The notes beneath the pieces are model-generated. The model was given only the letters and a program-made list of their open reading frames with translations. It had not been told where the DNA came from and ran no database searches. Below, piece after piece: positions 32,218 to 43,264 of a stretch of 64,000 bases of DNA. A program made the translations under genes and the position numbers. The DNA is from Flammula alnicola (taxonomy: Eukaryota; Basidiomycota; Agaricomycetes; Agaricales; Strophariaceae): contig JADNRV010000062.1 of assembly GCA_015499995.1 (NCBI GenBank), positions 62,001-126,000 on the forward strand, in the 5' to 3' direction. The stretch's first letter is position 1; each line of letters opens with the position of its first letter.

Positions 32218-33910
32218 ATGCCACCGCGGTGAGTTGTCATCGGGCCATTGAGGAAACTGGGAGTTAACTGATCAGCTTATCTCCAGCAACTTACCCGGAG
32301 AGGACTCTGACGATGACATTCAGATCGAGTCTAATTGGGACCAAATCAATGACGAGTCTGTCTTCTCCGTTTTTCTCTCCGCAATAATCAACGCGGACTG
32401 ATAGATCACGCCAGTTTTGATAAAATGGGACTCAAGAAAAACCTGCTCAAGGGAGTTTATGCCTATGGGTGAGGATCCTATCAGCTATCCGACGTGCAGG
32501 CTTGCGAGGCTAATTAGATATGCTAAGCTTGGAGAAACCATCTCCCGTCCAACAACGCGCCATCATGCCTCTACTGGAGGGTCGCGATCTCATCATGCAA
32601 GCTCAGTCTGGCACCGGGAAAACTGCTGCATTCGTCATCGGTATCCTCCAAAAGGTCAGGGTGTTATAATTTCGTTGGCGCCTTCGCCCGCTTCACAGCT
32701 GAGCTGAAGTGTTTTTTGTTCTATCGACCAAACCTTTAGCTGGACATATCTGTCAACGCGACTCAGGCGCTTATCCTCGCGCCGACTCGAGAATTGGTAC
32801 TGCAAACACAGAAGGTGGTCCTCGAGATTGGGCAGTATATGAATATCAAATGTTATGGCTGCATCGGAGGGAGAAAGGTTTCTAAGGACGTTGAAACGCT
32901 GGAGAAGGGCGTTCACGTCATTGTGGGCACGCCCGGCCGGCTGCTTGACCTGATCAATCGAAAGGCGCTCGTGATGGACAAGACCAAGATCCTTTGTCTT
33001 GACGAGGCCGATGAGATGTTGTCGCGTGGGTTCAAACGTCAGATCATGAAAGGCAGGTTTCCCCCCTCCGAAGTACGTGATTTGACACAAACTGAACTTT
33101 CGAAAATTCGCCGTTTTATGTTACTAGTGTTTAAGCATCTCCCTCAAGAAGGCATGCAGGTCGTCTTACTCTCAGCCACGTTCCCGGACGCGTTCACTGC
33201 CATGACCAAAGCCATCATGAGCAGCATCCCCGTCAAGATCCTTGTCAAAAGGGGGCAGCTCACGCTCGAAGGTATCAAACAATTCTTCATCATCATGGAA
33301 AAACCAGACTGGAAGCTCGATACCCTGTGTGATCTATACACCACCGAGACTTTCACCCACCCCACTGTCGTCTTTTGTAATTCCCGCAAAAGGGTGGACG
33401 CGCTTGTGGTCCAGCTGGAAGAGCGAGAGCTCCCTGCTGCAGCCACGGTAAGAGCACTATGTCTTTGATGCTTAAATTTTCACACTCAGTTAATTGTCTT
33501 CTCCCCTACGTGTGATCATTCTACACAGCATGGCCAGAAACCGCAGAAGGATCGTGAGGCTCACCTCCAGGACTTTAGGACGGGCGCGTCCCGGGTTTTG
33601 ATCGCGACTGACATCTTGGCCCGCGGTATCGATGTTCAGCAGGTCGCTGTTGTCATCAATTACGACCTTCCAGCGAGCAAGGAGATGTATATGCATCGGA
33701 TTGGACGCAGCGGCCGCTTTGGACGGAAAGGAATCGCCATCAATTTCGTCACACAAAACGAGATCAGTATGATACGCGATATTGAGCGTGAGTGAACCCC
33801 CCTTCATTGATTTTCTTCTTGTTCCTACTGGTGTAGGGTACCGGGCTAATCGATTCTACTTAGAATACTACAGCACCCAGGTTGAAGAGATGCCTCTCGA
33901 CATCTCGTAA
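32218..33910 (+). CDS. Divergent eIF4A-family DEAD-box RNA helicase
   Basis: Eight exons fit in phase: 32218-32228, 32287-32355, 32415-32468, 32528-32654, 32740-33052, 33128-33447, 33529-33787 and 33864-33910, giving 399 residues, normal for eIF4A. All helicase motifs are present: Q motif ([19 protein letters not shown]), [31 protein letters not shown] and [13 protein letters not shown]. The end EMPLDIS is typical but lacks the last few family residues. Family knowledge: eIF4A unwinds mRNA 5' leaders in translation initiation; the close relative eIF4A3/FAL1 acts in mRNA and rRNA processing. Intron 5 must be a GC-AG intron for the protein to stay collinear. Sequence changes at normally fixed positions suggest a diverged paralogue. 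Confidence 0.85.
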
Positions 33911-34309
33911 GTCGTTCACATCATTCGTTTTCAATCTTGATTTCTGCATTCCTAATATCCATTTCCTTCTTTCTTAGCATCCTCCTCAAGCGCATTTCGC
34001 TGAGCAATTGACACTCAGTGTTGTAGCTGTGCGGGTACTCTTTTTCCTTTCTTACTATCTTATCTCTTCGGGCTACGCATCACTGCGCATCTGCGCACTG
34101 ACTCATGCTGAGTCGGTCTCCTCAATGACGGGCTACGCATTCCATCATTCTTAAATCCTCCGACTCATCTTGATACACATTGGTTGACTCATAGCGCTGC
34201 ATGCTGACTCTGTATGACTAGGTACTCAGGTATATATACCCTCAGTAGTAGTACCATGTTCCTTGGATCTTGAGATACTTTCCCAATACTTTCCTAAGCT
34301 TAGGAAATA
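33911..34309. repeat. Short direct repeats downstream of helicase
   Basis: Words such as GGGCTACGCAT (34,072 and 34,129) and GACTCAT..TGACTC recur between 34,060 and 34,230. Probably remnants of a repeat; no gene. Confidence 0.4.
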
Positions 34310-34560
34310 CTATACACTCTTGAACCCAACTTGACTCCTTGAGTCAGTCATCGCGAATACATGTGAATCAACTGCGCTCCAGCTCCTTGACCATAAGAAG
34401 GCGATGTCCTGATGTATGCCATCTTTACGTTCATGGCCAATGTCCTGAAGGACGATCTCTGTTCCTGGCCGAGTTCCAGCAGGAATATGGACATACACAG
34501 GGAAGATTGAGTCGCTTCTTGCCTGACCATGTGTAACGGTAACGGGCTATGCGAAAATGG
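34310..34560 (-). pseudogene. Fragment resembling a DnaJ C-terminal domain
   Basis: An open segment on the minus strand reads VYVHIPAGTRPGTEIVLQDI followed by GHERKDG..QDIAF. The pattern of a beta strand, PAGTRPGT, then G.ERKDG is typical of substrate-binding domains of type I/II J-proteins. No J domain and no upstream exons are found, so it is an isolated fragment. The next segment to the right belongs to another possible gene. Confidence 0.35.
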
Positions 34561-34717
34561 TTGCAGTCATTTCTTAGGAGGGGCACCGCGTAAGATGGCA
34601 CGTACGGGAGGCGGGGTCTCCACCACGCGGCCAGGGTCGTGATGGAAGGTACCATGGATGGCGCCACGTCGCAGAACGGGTTTGGGGGTGTAGTGGCTGG
34701 TATATATGGATCAGGCC

Positions 34718-35569
34718 CGCAGTTCGTCGACCTGGATTGTTGTCGTAATCTGTTGCGAGCAGGCTTTCAAGTTGGTGAGGAGGTAGAACAGGCTCGGCAG
34801 ATATTTCCGATAGGTACGTGACCGCAGGTAGGTGGGAAGGGTTAGAAAATGATGCGGTGCGACTTGGAGAGAACGATCGTCCTCTTCCGGAAGATCAGGC
34901 TGGAGCGAAAGGGGGCACTAGGCGCTGAGCAGATGAATGAAGATAATCAGAGAATTTAGGTCCTTGGCTACTTAGGACTATTTGAGTAGGAGCCCGAATT
35001 GATTGAAGGAGTCGGGCAAAGACCGCGAAGCTGATAGATAAGAGGATGGGAAGAATTAGAAGGCGTGCCGGGTTGAGTTGTTTATGCAGCTCGACGCACC
35101 GGTCCGAGTAGGTGGCGGAGAAGTGCTCTGTTGGCTGAGATGAAGACGGCAGAGTTGTACTTGACGAGTTGCACTGGACGCCATTCTGGATGGCGAGGTC
35201 TGCCACGGCGATGGTATCGGTGCACGACCACTTTGATTGAGGGTATTGCAGGTTGTAAAGTCTCTCCAGCGACGGGGGCCGGGCTATCGAGTTATCAGTG
35301 ATCACCGTGGCTCGCATTCGGGGAGTTGACATCCGCGAGATTGCTAGGCTGCTTCCAGGCAATCCTCAACCCTTTTATCAAGAGAAAACGCACTAGATTG
35401 CCGCTACCGTGACTGAGAAAAGAACGTAGAACATGAGTTGTACTATTGGACGGCCCTCAACCCCAGACATGAGAGCAAACGTACCGTAAGGAACATAGCC
35501 AGACCTCTGCCGCCAGTCAGTTTCTTCGTTGCTCGAGCTGGTTACCGGGTCTTCGCTATCCCCGGTCAT
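34718..35569 (-). CDS. Hypothetical membrane-anchored protein, structure uncertain
   Basis: A start at 35569 (MTGDSEDPVTSSSNEETDWR) leads to a donor near 35,485, then an open segment from about 35,395 to 34,895. That segment has a hydrophobic stretch (LLILPILLSISFAVFARLL) after a Ser/Thr-rich, possibly extracellular part with two cysteines. A further segment at 34,825-34,718 (YRKYLPSLFYLLTNLKACSQ...DELRA) may be the last exon. A decayed copy of the latter is at 29.2-29.35 kb. No family recognised; the joins are guesses. Confidence 0.35.
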
Positions 35570-35589
35570 CGTCGCTGCTCAGAAACCTG

Positions 35590-35871
35590 AAATAGGCACA
35601 AACGGGTCAGCATCATCCTAGAGTCTGTAAGCGAACACAGGACTGACCGTCGAACTTGCATTTTGTTCTTGCCAGGTGAACCAAGTGCACCCAGCTTCGA
35701 GCTCAGGCTCGAGGCGATCGCAGCGATATCTTTGACACGTAGAAAGTCATAGACCACCCAATAAACATGCGCAAAGGTGTCGACAACGAGTTGGACGATA
35801 GATAGAGAAGGCAAGTCAGAGGCAAGTCGGAGAAAATAGGTATGTTTAAAGCAGTGCCCTTTGACAAACAA
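35590..35871 (-). other. Open segment, possible exon of an unknown gene
   Basis: A minus-strand segment with coding character (HVYWVVYDFLRVKDIAAIAS, then KLGALGSPGKNKMQVRR) ends at a good donor (GTCAGT) near 35,647. It may be an upstream exon of the hypothetical gene at 34,718-35,569, although the join would have to skip that gene's apparent start codon. No family recognised. Confidence 0.3.
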
Positions 35872-36236
35872 GAATGTACTACCTAACTTAGGGCGGAAAG
35901 TTGGCAGAAAGCACCCTTTGATTCATCAGACTCGGACGTCTGGATCAGACCGTAAGTATTGTTGGCCAGGAATCGACAAAATTTATATTCTCGGCGAGAT
36001 GGTCAATCAAATGAGACCCGCTGCTGTCTGCCATGTGAAATGGCACGGCGCGCATAGTCAGCTCGTACAATTGGCACTTCAAAGGCATCTGTGATTTGAA
36101 CATATGAACTTCGATCGTCTTCCAGTGACCCATTTTCGTGATTGGTTGTGAATACGGGTGAGCCCAAACTACAAGCGCTCGAATGCCATTGATGGTTGAA
36201 TTAAAAGCGGGAACGCAACACTAGTGGGGTGGTACT

Positions 36237-38126
36237 TCAAATGGTCAGCAGGATAGGGGATTCTAATTTGAAACTCAAAACATTATCTTCAACGGGCAAT
36301 CCGAAAGACGGTGATAGGCGCCCGAACCCGAAGGGCTTGGTAAGTAGCGAGTACTGCAGTTCCAATTTCATATTGACCCCTGCTGCCTTGGCCCTCTTAG
36401 CGAGTTCATCGACAATATCCATCTGCTTTGGTCGGTCAAACTGTAGCCTGATATATCTCAGCATGGAGGCTTCACCGCGCGAGGATGCATCGATACGGCT
36501 GGAAATCATTTCCAGAAGATTTTCGTCCGTAAACGCTGAGAGCTGCCATGCCTCCAATACTTCCAAGTTGGGTAATAATATCTTCTTGGAAGATAGTAGG
36601 GAAGATTCCTTGCCGATCGTGAGGAGATTCAGATCGACGAAGTCCTTCTTGTGAGTCAGAAGGTGTTCTGGTTCTGTATTGGAGGGGGATGCTCTGGCAA
36701 TTTGTCTGATTCGCATTCGTGTTTCGTGACTTTCTCCAAGGATGAGGTGAGTGATGGGGACAGCGATTTGGAGGCATTGTACGATATCGGAAAAGAGGTC
36801 AACAGACAAGTCAAGGGCCAACTTCCTGACTGTCGCTGAGCGTTCAAGAAGGGAAGTAAATGGAATGGTGCATGAATATGTGGGATCCTGGCTCATATAC
36901 CTGCGGTAGTCCGGACCGTTCGAACTGTTCGAGTATGCAATGCTTGCCAGCGATGGAGCATTAATGGAGTTGAAAATGAACCGCACAGATTCGAGCAGAG
37001 TAGAATCCACATTGCCAAAGGTTAGAGACTTGAGGGAAGGAAGATATGCAACAGCTTGTGGGTCTGATGTTGTATGAGTCCGATGGAGATACTCAGGCCG
37101 GAGGGTGCAAGCAATGAGATTTCGGCATTGATTGAGAAGATCGACAAGGTCTCTGGTGCCAACCGAAGCGTGAATAGAGAGATTGAGAAGCTGATTCCAG
37201 CGTGAAGGGGGAGTAATGAGGCACTCTCGGACATTCCACATAAACCTGGAAGCGTCCAAAGAAACCTCCTTGAGACTCGGAGCCGCCAACAATTTGATTG
37301 GGTGGTCAGTCAGTTCGTTATGGTAGGGTTCTGGACCATCAAATTTGACTTTTAGCGTTTGGAGCATGGGTAACTTGTCCATGGAAATCGAAGTTTGTAG
37401 CCGTTGAAAAACATTATGTGGGATCGAAATTTCGATGTTGCTCCAACGTTCGCAGAACGACAGGAGTACTTGGAATAGCTCATCTGGGAGATCCTTGGCA
37501 TATGGTGGTTCTTCCCAGTCAATAACTTGATGTCCAGTGCAGGAATATGAGATCGACAGCGATAAAGGGCAGGATCCAGAGCGAGACAGCCATTGTTTCA
37601 CCACCTCGCAGCGGGTCTCCATAACGCGAATGTACTCCTCTTCCTGGGTGTGAAGCATTTCCACAAAACCCTGTCTAGGAATGTGAATTGAACGAAAGTC
37701 GCCTGCAATTGAGATGTATAGTTTCGCCCAAATATGAGGAAAGGAGAGCGCGATGGATCGCCAGCTGTTGCATACGCGGGTGAGCAAAACCGGGGCCTCT
37801 GAAGCGCTCATGATAGGGTTGCGATGGGTCGGGAGACAGTGGTAGAATATCTCGCATAGGACGTCAGGTGGAAGACGGCGAGCAGGGGACAATATTGGGG
37901 CGTATGCATCTATGGATGTCTGGAGGCGAAGACGCTTCTCCTTGAGGGCTTCCAGCTGGGCCTCGAGACGTTGGATTTCTGCTTCGGTCTCTAACAGTTC
38001 CTGTGACGGTTCTGCTAGTAGTTCCATGATTTCGTGTGTTATCGCCTCCGAAAGTGGTTCATTGTTCTGCAAAAGTTCGACGAGATGGGGTTCCATTGAT
38101 GTTGAACCTTGAAAGTTGAACATCAA
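36237..38126 (-). CDS. F-box-like protein, copy C (full length)
   Basis: One open frame of 629 residues; the true start may be the second methionine (MEPHLVELLQNNEPLSEAI) at 38096, which matches copy B. Residues about 45-85 are a coiled coil (ETEAEIQRLEAQLEALKEKR). The F-box-like domain follows at about 95-150 (LPPDVLCEIFYHCLP, VCNSWRSIAL, IWAKLY), and the rest is leucine-rich without regular repeats. It is clearly diverged from copies A and B in the C-terminal half and much closer in the first 270 residues. Possible SCF substrate receptor; target unknown. Same strand as copy B. Confidence 0.85.
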   Translation of the reverse strand: MMFNFQGSTSMEPHLVELLQNNEPLSEAITHEIMELLAEPSQELLETEAEIQRLEAQLEALKEKRLRLQTSIDAYAPILSPARRLPPDVLCEIFYHCLPTHRNPIMSASEAPVLLTRVCNSWRSIALSFPHIWAKLYISIAGDFRSIHIPRQGFVEMLHTQEEEYIRVMETRCEVVKQWLSRSGSCPLSLSISYSCTGHQVIDWEEPPYAKDLPDELFQVLLSFCERWSNIEISIPHNVFQRLQTSISMDKLPMLQTLKVKFDGPEPYHNELTDHPIKLLAAPSLKEVSLDASRFMWNVRECLITPPSRWNQLLNLSIHASVGTRDLVDLLNQCRNLIACTLRPEYLHRTHTTSDPQAVAYLPSLKSLTFGNVDSTLLESVRFIFNSINAPSLASIAYSNSSNGPDYRRYMSQDPTYSCTIPFTSLLERSATVRKLALDLSVDLFSDIVQCLQIAVPITHLILGESHETRMRIRQIARASPSNTEPEHLLTHKKDFVDLNLLTIGKESSLLSSKKILLPNLEVLEAWQLSAFTDENLLEMISSRIDASSRGEASMLRYIRLQFDRPKQMDIVDELAKRAKAAGVNMKLELQYSLLTKPFGFGRLSPSFGLPVEDNVLSFKLESPILLTI

Positions 38127-38849
38127 TTTGATAGACTTATTGTAGGCGTGATTGAAGACAACTTACTAGGTTAAAGTTGGTTGATTTTATGGAGAATCAA
38201 GAGCGACGTTACCCGAGTTGTATTGTGCACGACAATTCGATCAATAGAGGGTCTAGTATCGGAAAGTACGCCGGTCGTCGTGCCACACACACAGGTCAAG
38301 AGGTTCATTGGACGCGCTCGCTTCGAAGGTTGATCGAATTTCAGGCCAGGTCCAGGTTGCCATCGATTAGGACAACACCATCACGCTGATGCCTGCCGAA
38401 GCCACGTGAAGACTTGTGTCGCATTAGTCAAAAGACTCTTAAATTTTAAAGACTTGTAAAAGGCTTAGATTCTTACCTTTTCATACAGGCTGAAAGTTGC
38501 AAGCCACGCGGGTTCGATTAACTGCGAAGTCGGCATTTGAGGTTCGAGTGAGGCCGGCTATTCACGGTAAGCCTTGGCAATAGTAGACAAGAGCTCAGGA
38601 CTCGATACGCTAGACGTCGCACAGGCCCTCCAGAATCATTTCTAGGGATTGACAACACTCAGATAAACAGAACAATTGCTGGAATTATGCATTGCATGAG
38701 GGATACAAGGAAGACACAATATCTATTAGGCATTCTTCACAGCATAAATACTATGCTTACCGTACACTGGCACTGACACCTGGAGCGAAGGGAAATCGTC
38801 AACAGAACAAACACGGAGTGGGGGGGGTACAGAAAATCCTCACCAGTCA
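38127..38849. repeat. Upstream region of F-box copy C
   Basis: It resembles 27.6-28.9 kb but without the 593-base TIR element, and leads to gene-family X copy 2. No gene of its own. Confidence 0.55.
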
Positions 38850-39290
38850 TGATATTGACTAGCTCGTTCATGATGGCATGTTGCCGACCACGATGAGTTT
38901 GCATTTAGGGGCCGTCGGTCATGTCTTTCGCATTTTCGGAGTTGTCTACAACATTGCACCTGAAAAAAATGGTAGATTATCAAACGATGGCTTTATGAAA
39001 GTCATTGCAAGTCGACGTACCAACCACTGTCCCAAAGCGCGAGCTTTGGAATGAGCACATGGGCAAGCAAGAATCCAGCAAGATCCTTGGTAGATAATAC
39101 AAACCGCTCTCGTTTGAGGTCCGCCAGGGCGCAAGATGGTGTGTACACATGCGAGCAGATATACAGGGCATGGAATGTGCGCAAGGACGTGATTTTGAGG
39201 ACGTAGCCATTCACATGGCCGTCAACTCCAGATGGCACATGCACCAACGCACCAACGGCTTCGCTATCGCGGGAAAGGGGACAAATGGTG
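38850..39290 (-). pseudogene. Remnant of gene family X, copy 2
   Basis: On the minus strand, an upstream exon-like segment (VPSGVDGHVNGYVLKITSLR, then LVHAVLIP-type words) is followed by AKDMTDGP, a stop, and MQTHRGRQHAIMNELVNIMT at a GTGAGG donor near 38,843. The in-frame TAA shows decay. The order and words match copies 1 and 3. Confidence 0.45.
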
Positions 39291-39331
39291 GGTCAGTACC
39301 GTCACGGAGCCTGTAAACAGAGACAAGACTG

Positions 39332-39495
39332 ACCGTTGGAGCAAAGTCCAGTCTGACCGCTCTTGGAATGCGGGTGCCCGGGAACGCGTCAAGGCAGTGC
39401 CGTGCAGGATTGCGTTGCGAGGAAAAGTGTGTGTTCTGCTGTGTTCTGTATCGGTGTATCCGACGGAACGTGCACAGCCACAAGCGATTTAATCT
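39332..39495. repeat. Dispersed short repeat S, copy 1
   Basis: It begins TTGGAGCAAAGTCCAGTCTG and ends in a TAATCTAATCT tail. Five related copies lie in the window (39.3, 43.8, 44.3, 49.2, 56.4 kb), all in the same orientation. The conserved head is TTGGAGCAGTCCAATCTGAC and the 3' tail is made of ATCTA units. It looks like a SINE or MITE, but I see no clear tRNA boxes. Confidence 0.5.
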
Positions 39496-39529
39496 AATCT
39501 GCTATCTAAGCGAATTTCTGCTGCCGCGG

Positions 39530-39790
39530 CCCAATCGTCGCCCATTACATTCCTTCCATGGATTTCCATTCATTTTATTTTATTTTACTTTCTGTCTGAC
39601 GCTATGAATCCTCCTTAGAATAGGCTCCTTAATCAGATTGCACAACCTGCCGCTTTGTTGCAGTATCGTGTCTCAGGTCTGCCGTCCGATGGCAGCCCGT
39701 CCTTCCCATCTCGTTAAATAATCGCACTGCCCTAGTAAGCCGCCTCTGTCAGCCGTGTTGCGTCCGAGAAGATATGTTCTGGAAGACATA
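39530..39790. repeat. Segment duplicated at 44.68-44.94 kb
   Basis: Shared words include CATTACATTCCTTCCA, CAGATTGCACAACCTGCC and TAAATAATCGCACTGCCCTA, in the same order and orientation as at 44.68-44.94 kb. No gene recognised. Confidence 0.6.
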
Positions 39791-40346
39791 ATAATTCAGT
39801 AAACGAGACGGTATCAGAATACTTAACAGAAACAAGAAAGATTGGGTATAGTCTGTCGGTAGCTGGGCAGTTCGGGCGATCAAGCCGAGGTTGTCGAAAG
39901 CGACGAGGTGGCAGAGAGAGAGAGAGAGTTGAAAGAGAGAGATGAGGTTTAAGAGAGAAAGGTTTTACGCGTCAAAAAGATGTGACGTTTTTGTGAAGAG
40001 TGAGGATAGAGGGGTTAAACGCTTCTGACATCTACCTACTACGGTCGTTCGTTAAATACCAAGTCAGCAGCTAGTCGGGTGACGAAATCAAGTACGAAAA
40101 GAGAAAGGCGTCATATGAACAAAAGAGCTGACTGCAACATGCGCAGCCGGGGCCCGGGGAGAAACCGGATGCAAGTACCTAGTTGAACTTGATGTAGGCT
40201 ACAATGTTCCTCGAGACGAAGCGGAATAAGAATGGGGACTGAAATGAAGGGAATAGGAGGAGAGGCTGAGTGCGCGACCGTGACGACGAAAAGGGAAGGA
40301 GTGTTGGTGTGAAGTACCGGTCCGTCACAAACATTCAGTCACCAAC
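39791..40346. other. Intergenic with a short GA microsatellite
   Basis: A (GA)n run lies at about 39,913-39,930. Otherwise purine-rich DNA downstream of the Sey1-like gene; no gene. Confidence 0.5.
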
Positions 40347-42566
40347 CTAACCCACAGCCGCGACCGATACCGCGACCACCTGGGCAGCTTTGAGAAACTT
40401 TTCCAAATGGTGTCCTGGAGAATTGGCATCTGTCTGATAAATATTCAGACATACAGCCGCCCTCCCAACATCCTGAGGAAATTGTTGAGAAAATACATCC
40501 CTGCCACAACGTGGTGAGCCGAAGGGGTTGAAACCGCCACGAAGAGTACAGTGCATCTCATTCGTCACTGCGATTGTAGACCCTTCTTTGTCAAGCACTA
40601 TGACGACAACACGTCCACGAAGGGCGTGATTAAAAGTATTGTTGTTGGTGTCGACCTCTACCATCAACTTTCCGTCGCGATATAGGGTGGCCTTGGTTGT
40701 CATCAATTTGGTAGAAGTAACCCACTCGGTTTTCGTGGCTTGAATGGGTGAGGGTACTTTCCTTTCCTTTTCGCAAGCTTTTATCCTGTTCGCCAGACCA
40801 GATTGCAGCTCCTGAAATTCATGTTCCCAGTCCCAATTTGCGTCGTCAATGGCAGTATTTCTGACAGCTGTCGTGAAATCCTCTTCGTATCCTTGCTTTT
40901 TACGAGACGTGATAGTAGCAAACTCGGAATCGTCTTTCGTGATGGTGTCCTCCAGCACCGCATCAAAAGCGGTGAGTAATGAGAGGCGCAGGTTCTTTAG
41001 TTGCCTTGTGAACAGTTCCAAAATTTCGTTGTGGTAAGAATTGATCAACGCATTGCGTGTTTCCACATAAACAGATTGAACGTAGCGGCGAGCATCTCTG
41101 TCATAGTGTACTAATCATAGTTGAAGTGAGCACAAAAGATCAAAGAGATGGTTAGCGTCGAAGGTTACCAAGAAGTTCAGATTTCCAATCCTGCATACGT
41201 GAGCCAAGGTCATGGATAACTTGTCCGTCATTCAGAATGGCAAGTTGAGACGCAATCTGGTGCCTGCATCTCTCCAGCAATGACGTGGATATCTTGTTGC
41301 ACATAGCTCGTGCAAGAAGTTCATGCTGGCCAGGAAGGTCGAGATTCTCATTGAGACGGATCGTTTCCTGTTGACATTACCATTCAGTGTCAAGAAATTG
41401 TAGTTTCTACCACCACGCACCCAAATCGTCGTCATGTATAGCTCAAGGCCATCTGCAGGAACTGTGTTCGTCCGTGCTTGCCTGAGTACATACTCCGTGC
41501 TCTCTCTTTCCACAAATCGCCTGCGAAGTAAATCCACCTGGGACTTGTATTGTTCGGACGCCAATAGCATGTGTGTGAGGGATTCAAATCCAAAATCGAA
41601 GTAGTCCCCCAGAGTTTTGTTCCTGAGCTCGTCTGGTTTCTGAATACTATCCCAGATCCTATTGAGGTCTAGTGTGATTGTATGGGCAAGGCTTTCAAGC
41701 GAAATACCACTGCAGTGAGCTTGAATAATGAAAATTATTTTTGGCGACTGATATAGGCTGGTAGAAAGATTTATTAAACCTCAAATACAGTACTAGCAAT
41801 CAAACAAACCCCACGTACTGTCTATCCAAATTCCCATACAAAGAGAGGTGCTCCTCAAAAATGATTTTCAGAAGTCCCATATTCGCGCCATTATATAAGC
41901 CGACTTGATTCTCCCACATGTTGACGATAACAAGTCTCGAACAGGCCAACGCAAACAACGCAGATTTTCGCTCAAAGTTCTGTGGTACGACCGTTAAAAA
42001 AACCCGGTTGTAGCGAGTGCGCGGCTAACCTGATCATCTCCGCGACTAGCACCGTCTGAACCCTCGACATCCATGACGATGACATTGTGCGTCTTATCAC
42101 GCGATAGCCATATACCTGGATCGATGTCGTAAGCATGATGATATATGTATGACACAGCCGAAGCAACTTGCCAGTCGTCGTTTGACCGCGTACTCTAGGG
42201 TCCATGACCGTAAAGTCTGTCCCAAACATGTTATTCAGAAGAGTACCTGGTGAAAATAAATAAATCGCATATCATCGTGCAACTATGATTGACTTACTCT
42301 TCCCAGAAGACTGAGAACCAATAATGGCCACTGTCTCATAGTCAGAACCGATGTTGTTCATCTCCCATTTGACCATCTCATCCCCAAGGCCGTCCCTGTA
42401 TAATTGGCCTCGTCGTTATCAAGAAGCATGGCACTATTCAAATTTACGGACAGGAATTCTTGCTCGGTATTGATAATCTGAATTTTGGTAATCGAGACCT
42501 TAATGCATAGAGAGAATAATCAACGACAAGCACAGATGCCAACGGCATAATGGAGTCACATACCAT
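40347..42566 (-). CDS. Sey1/RHD3-type dynamin-like GTPase with atypical C-terminus
   Basis: Nine exons fit in phase: 42566-42564 (ATG only), 42498-42452, 42395-42298, 42246-42172, 42115-42030, 41979-41815, 41747-41421, 41367-41169 and 41110-40347, giving 587 residues. GTPase motifs: P loop GSQSSGKS, switch region [42 protein letters not shown]. Family knowledge: Sey1/atlastin GTPases fuse ER tubules and are about 780-850 residues, with a helical bundle and a two-helix membrane anchor. Here the helical part is short and no anchor is seen. The last 110 residues are beta-rich ([20 protein letters not shown], then [14 protein letters not shown]). Intron 4 is GC-AG (GGCAAGT). Cytosolic activity is an inference. 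Confidence 0.75.
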
Positions 42567-43264
42567 GATATGCAAAGTACTAGGGTGTTTACTTGCCTTC
42601 CGTCAGAGGTGAAGATCAATACTTAAAGCTTCGAGGGTCATCGTGGGAGACTCATTGCATTGCAACTGGACGGTGTGATAGTGATGCATGAGGTTTTCAT
42701 TTCCGCTCCATGAGCAGTGCTTTTGACATACGTGTTCACTGTAAAGCAAAAGCAGAGGTCACGTCGCAGCTAGCAACTCCCAATGAATGGGGCTCGTTGC
42801 GGGCAATGCGGGCAATTCGGTAGAGACGTCCTTGGGTTTCCGTTTCGGTTGGCAATGGAATGTGCCTGTCAGAAGACAGTGGTTCTGGAAGCAAGGTATT
42901 CGTGGACAGTTCCGTCGCAGTCAAAGCACAGTCATCGAGGACCAAGTTAAAACTGGCTCAGTGTGACAATGTCCTGTCTAGGCTAAGCTCTTGTCGTCGG
43001 TTCGATATAAAAAATTCCACAAACCTTAATATCCGTGAGATCGGGCATAGGAAAATCTGCGTGGCATAAGCGTGGCATGCGTGAGGTGCATGCTAAGGCC
43101 TAGCGCGCAAGGATGGGGTGCGTGCATCTCCGGAGCATGTGCGTGCATGCTCTTAACCTGTACTACAGTATGCATGCATGTTCTATGGGCATGCGTGCAT
43201 AATAGGAAATGTAGTTCTATGCCTATATAAGAAACAGAACAAACACGGAGCAATGGGTAGGGGA
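42567..43264. other. Region upstream of the Sey1-like gene, GCATGC-rich
   Basis: An open segment on the minus strand (42945-42736: MVLDDCALTATELSTNTLLP...) could be a 5' exon, but I could not join it in phase. From 43,070 to 43,210 the motifs GCATGC, GTGCATG and GCATGCGTGCAT are dense, perhaps part of a repeat. Confidence 0.4.

Noticed and set aside
33978..34011. An extra last exon of the eIF4A-like gene
   Set aside because: It can be joined in phase, but the frame already meets TAA at 33,908 right after EMPLDIS, matching the usual family length and ending.
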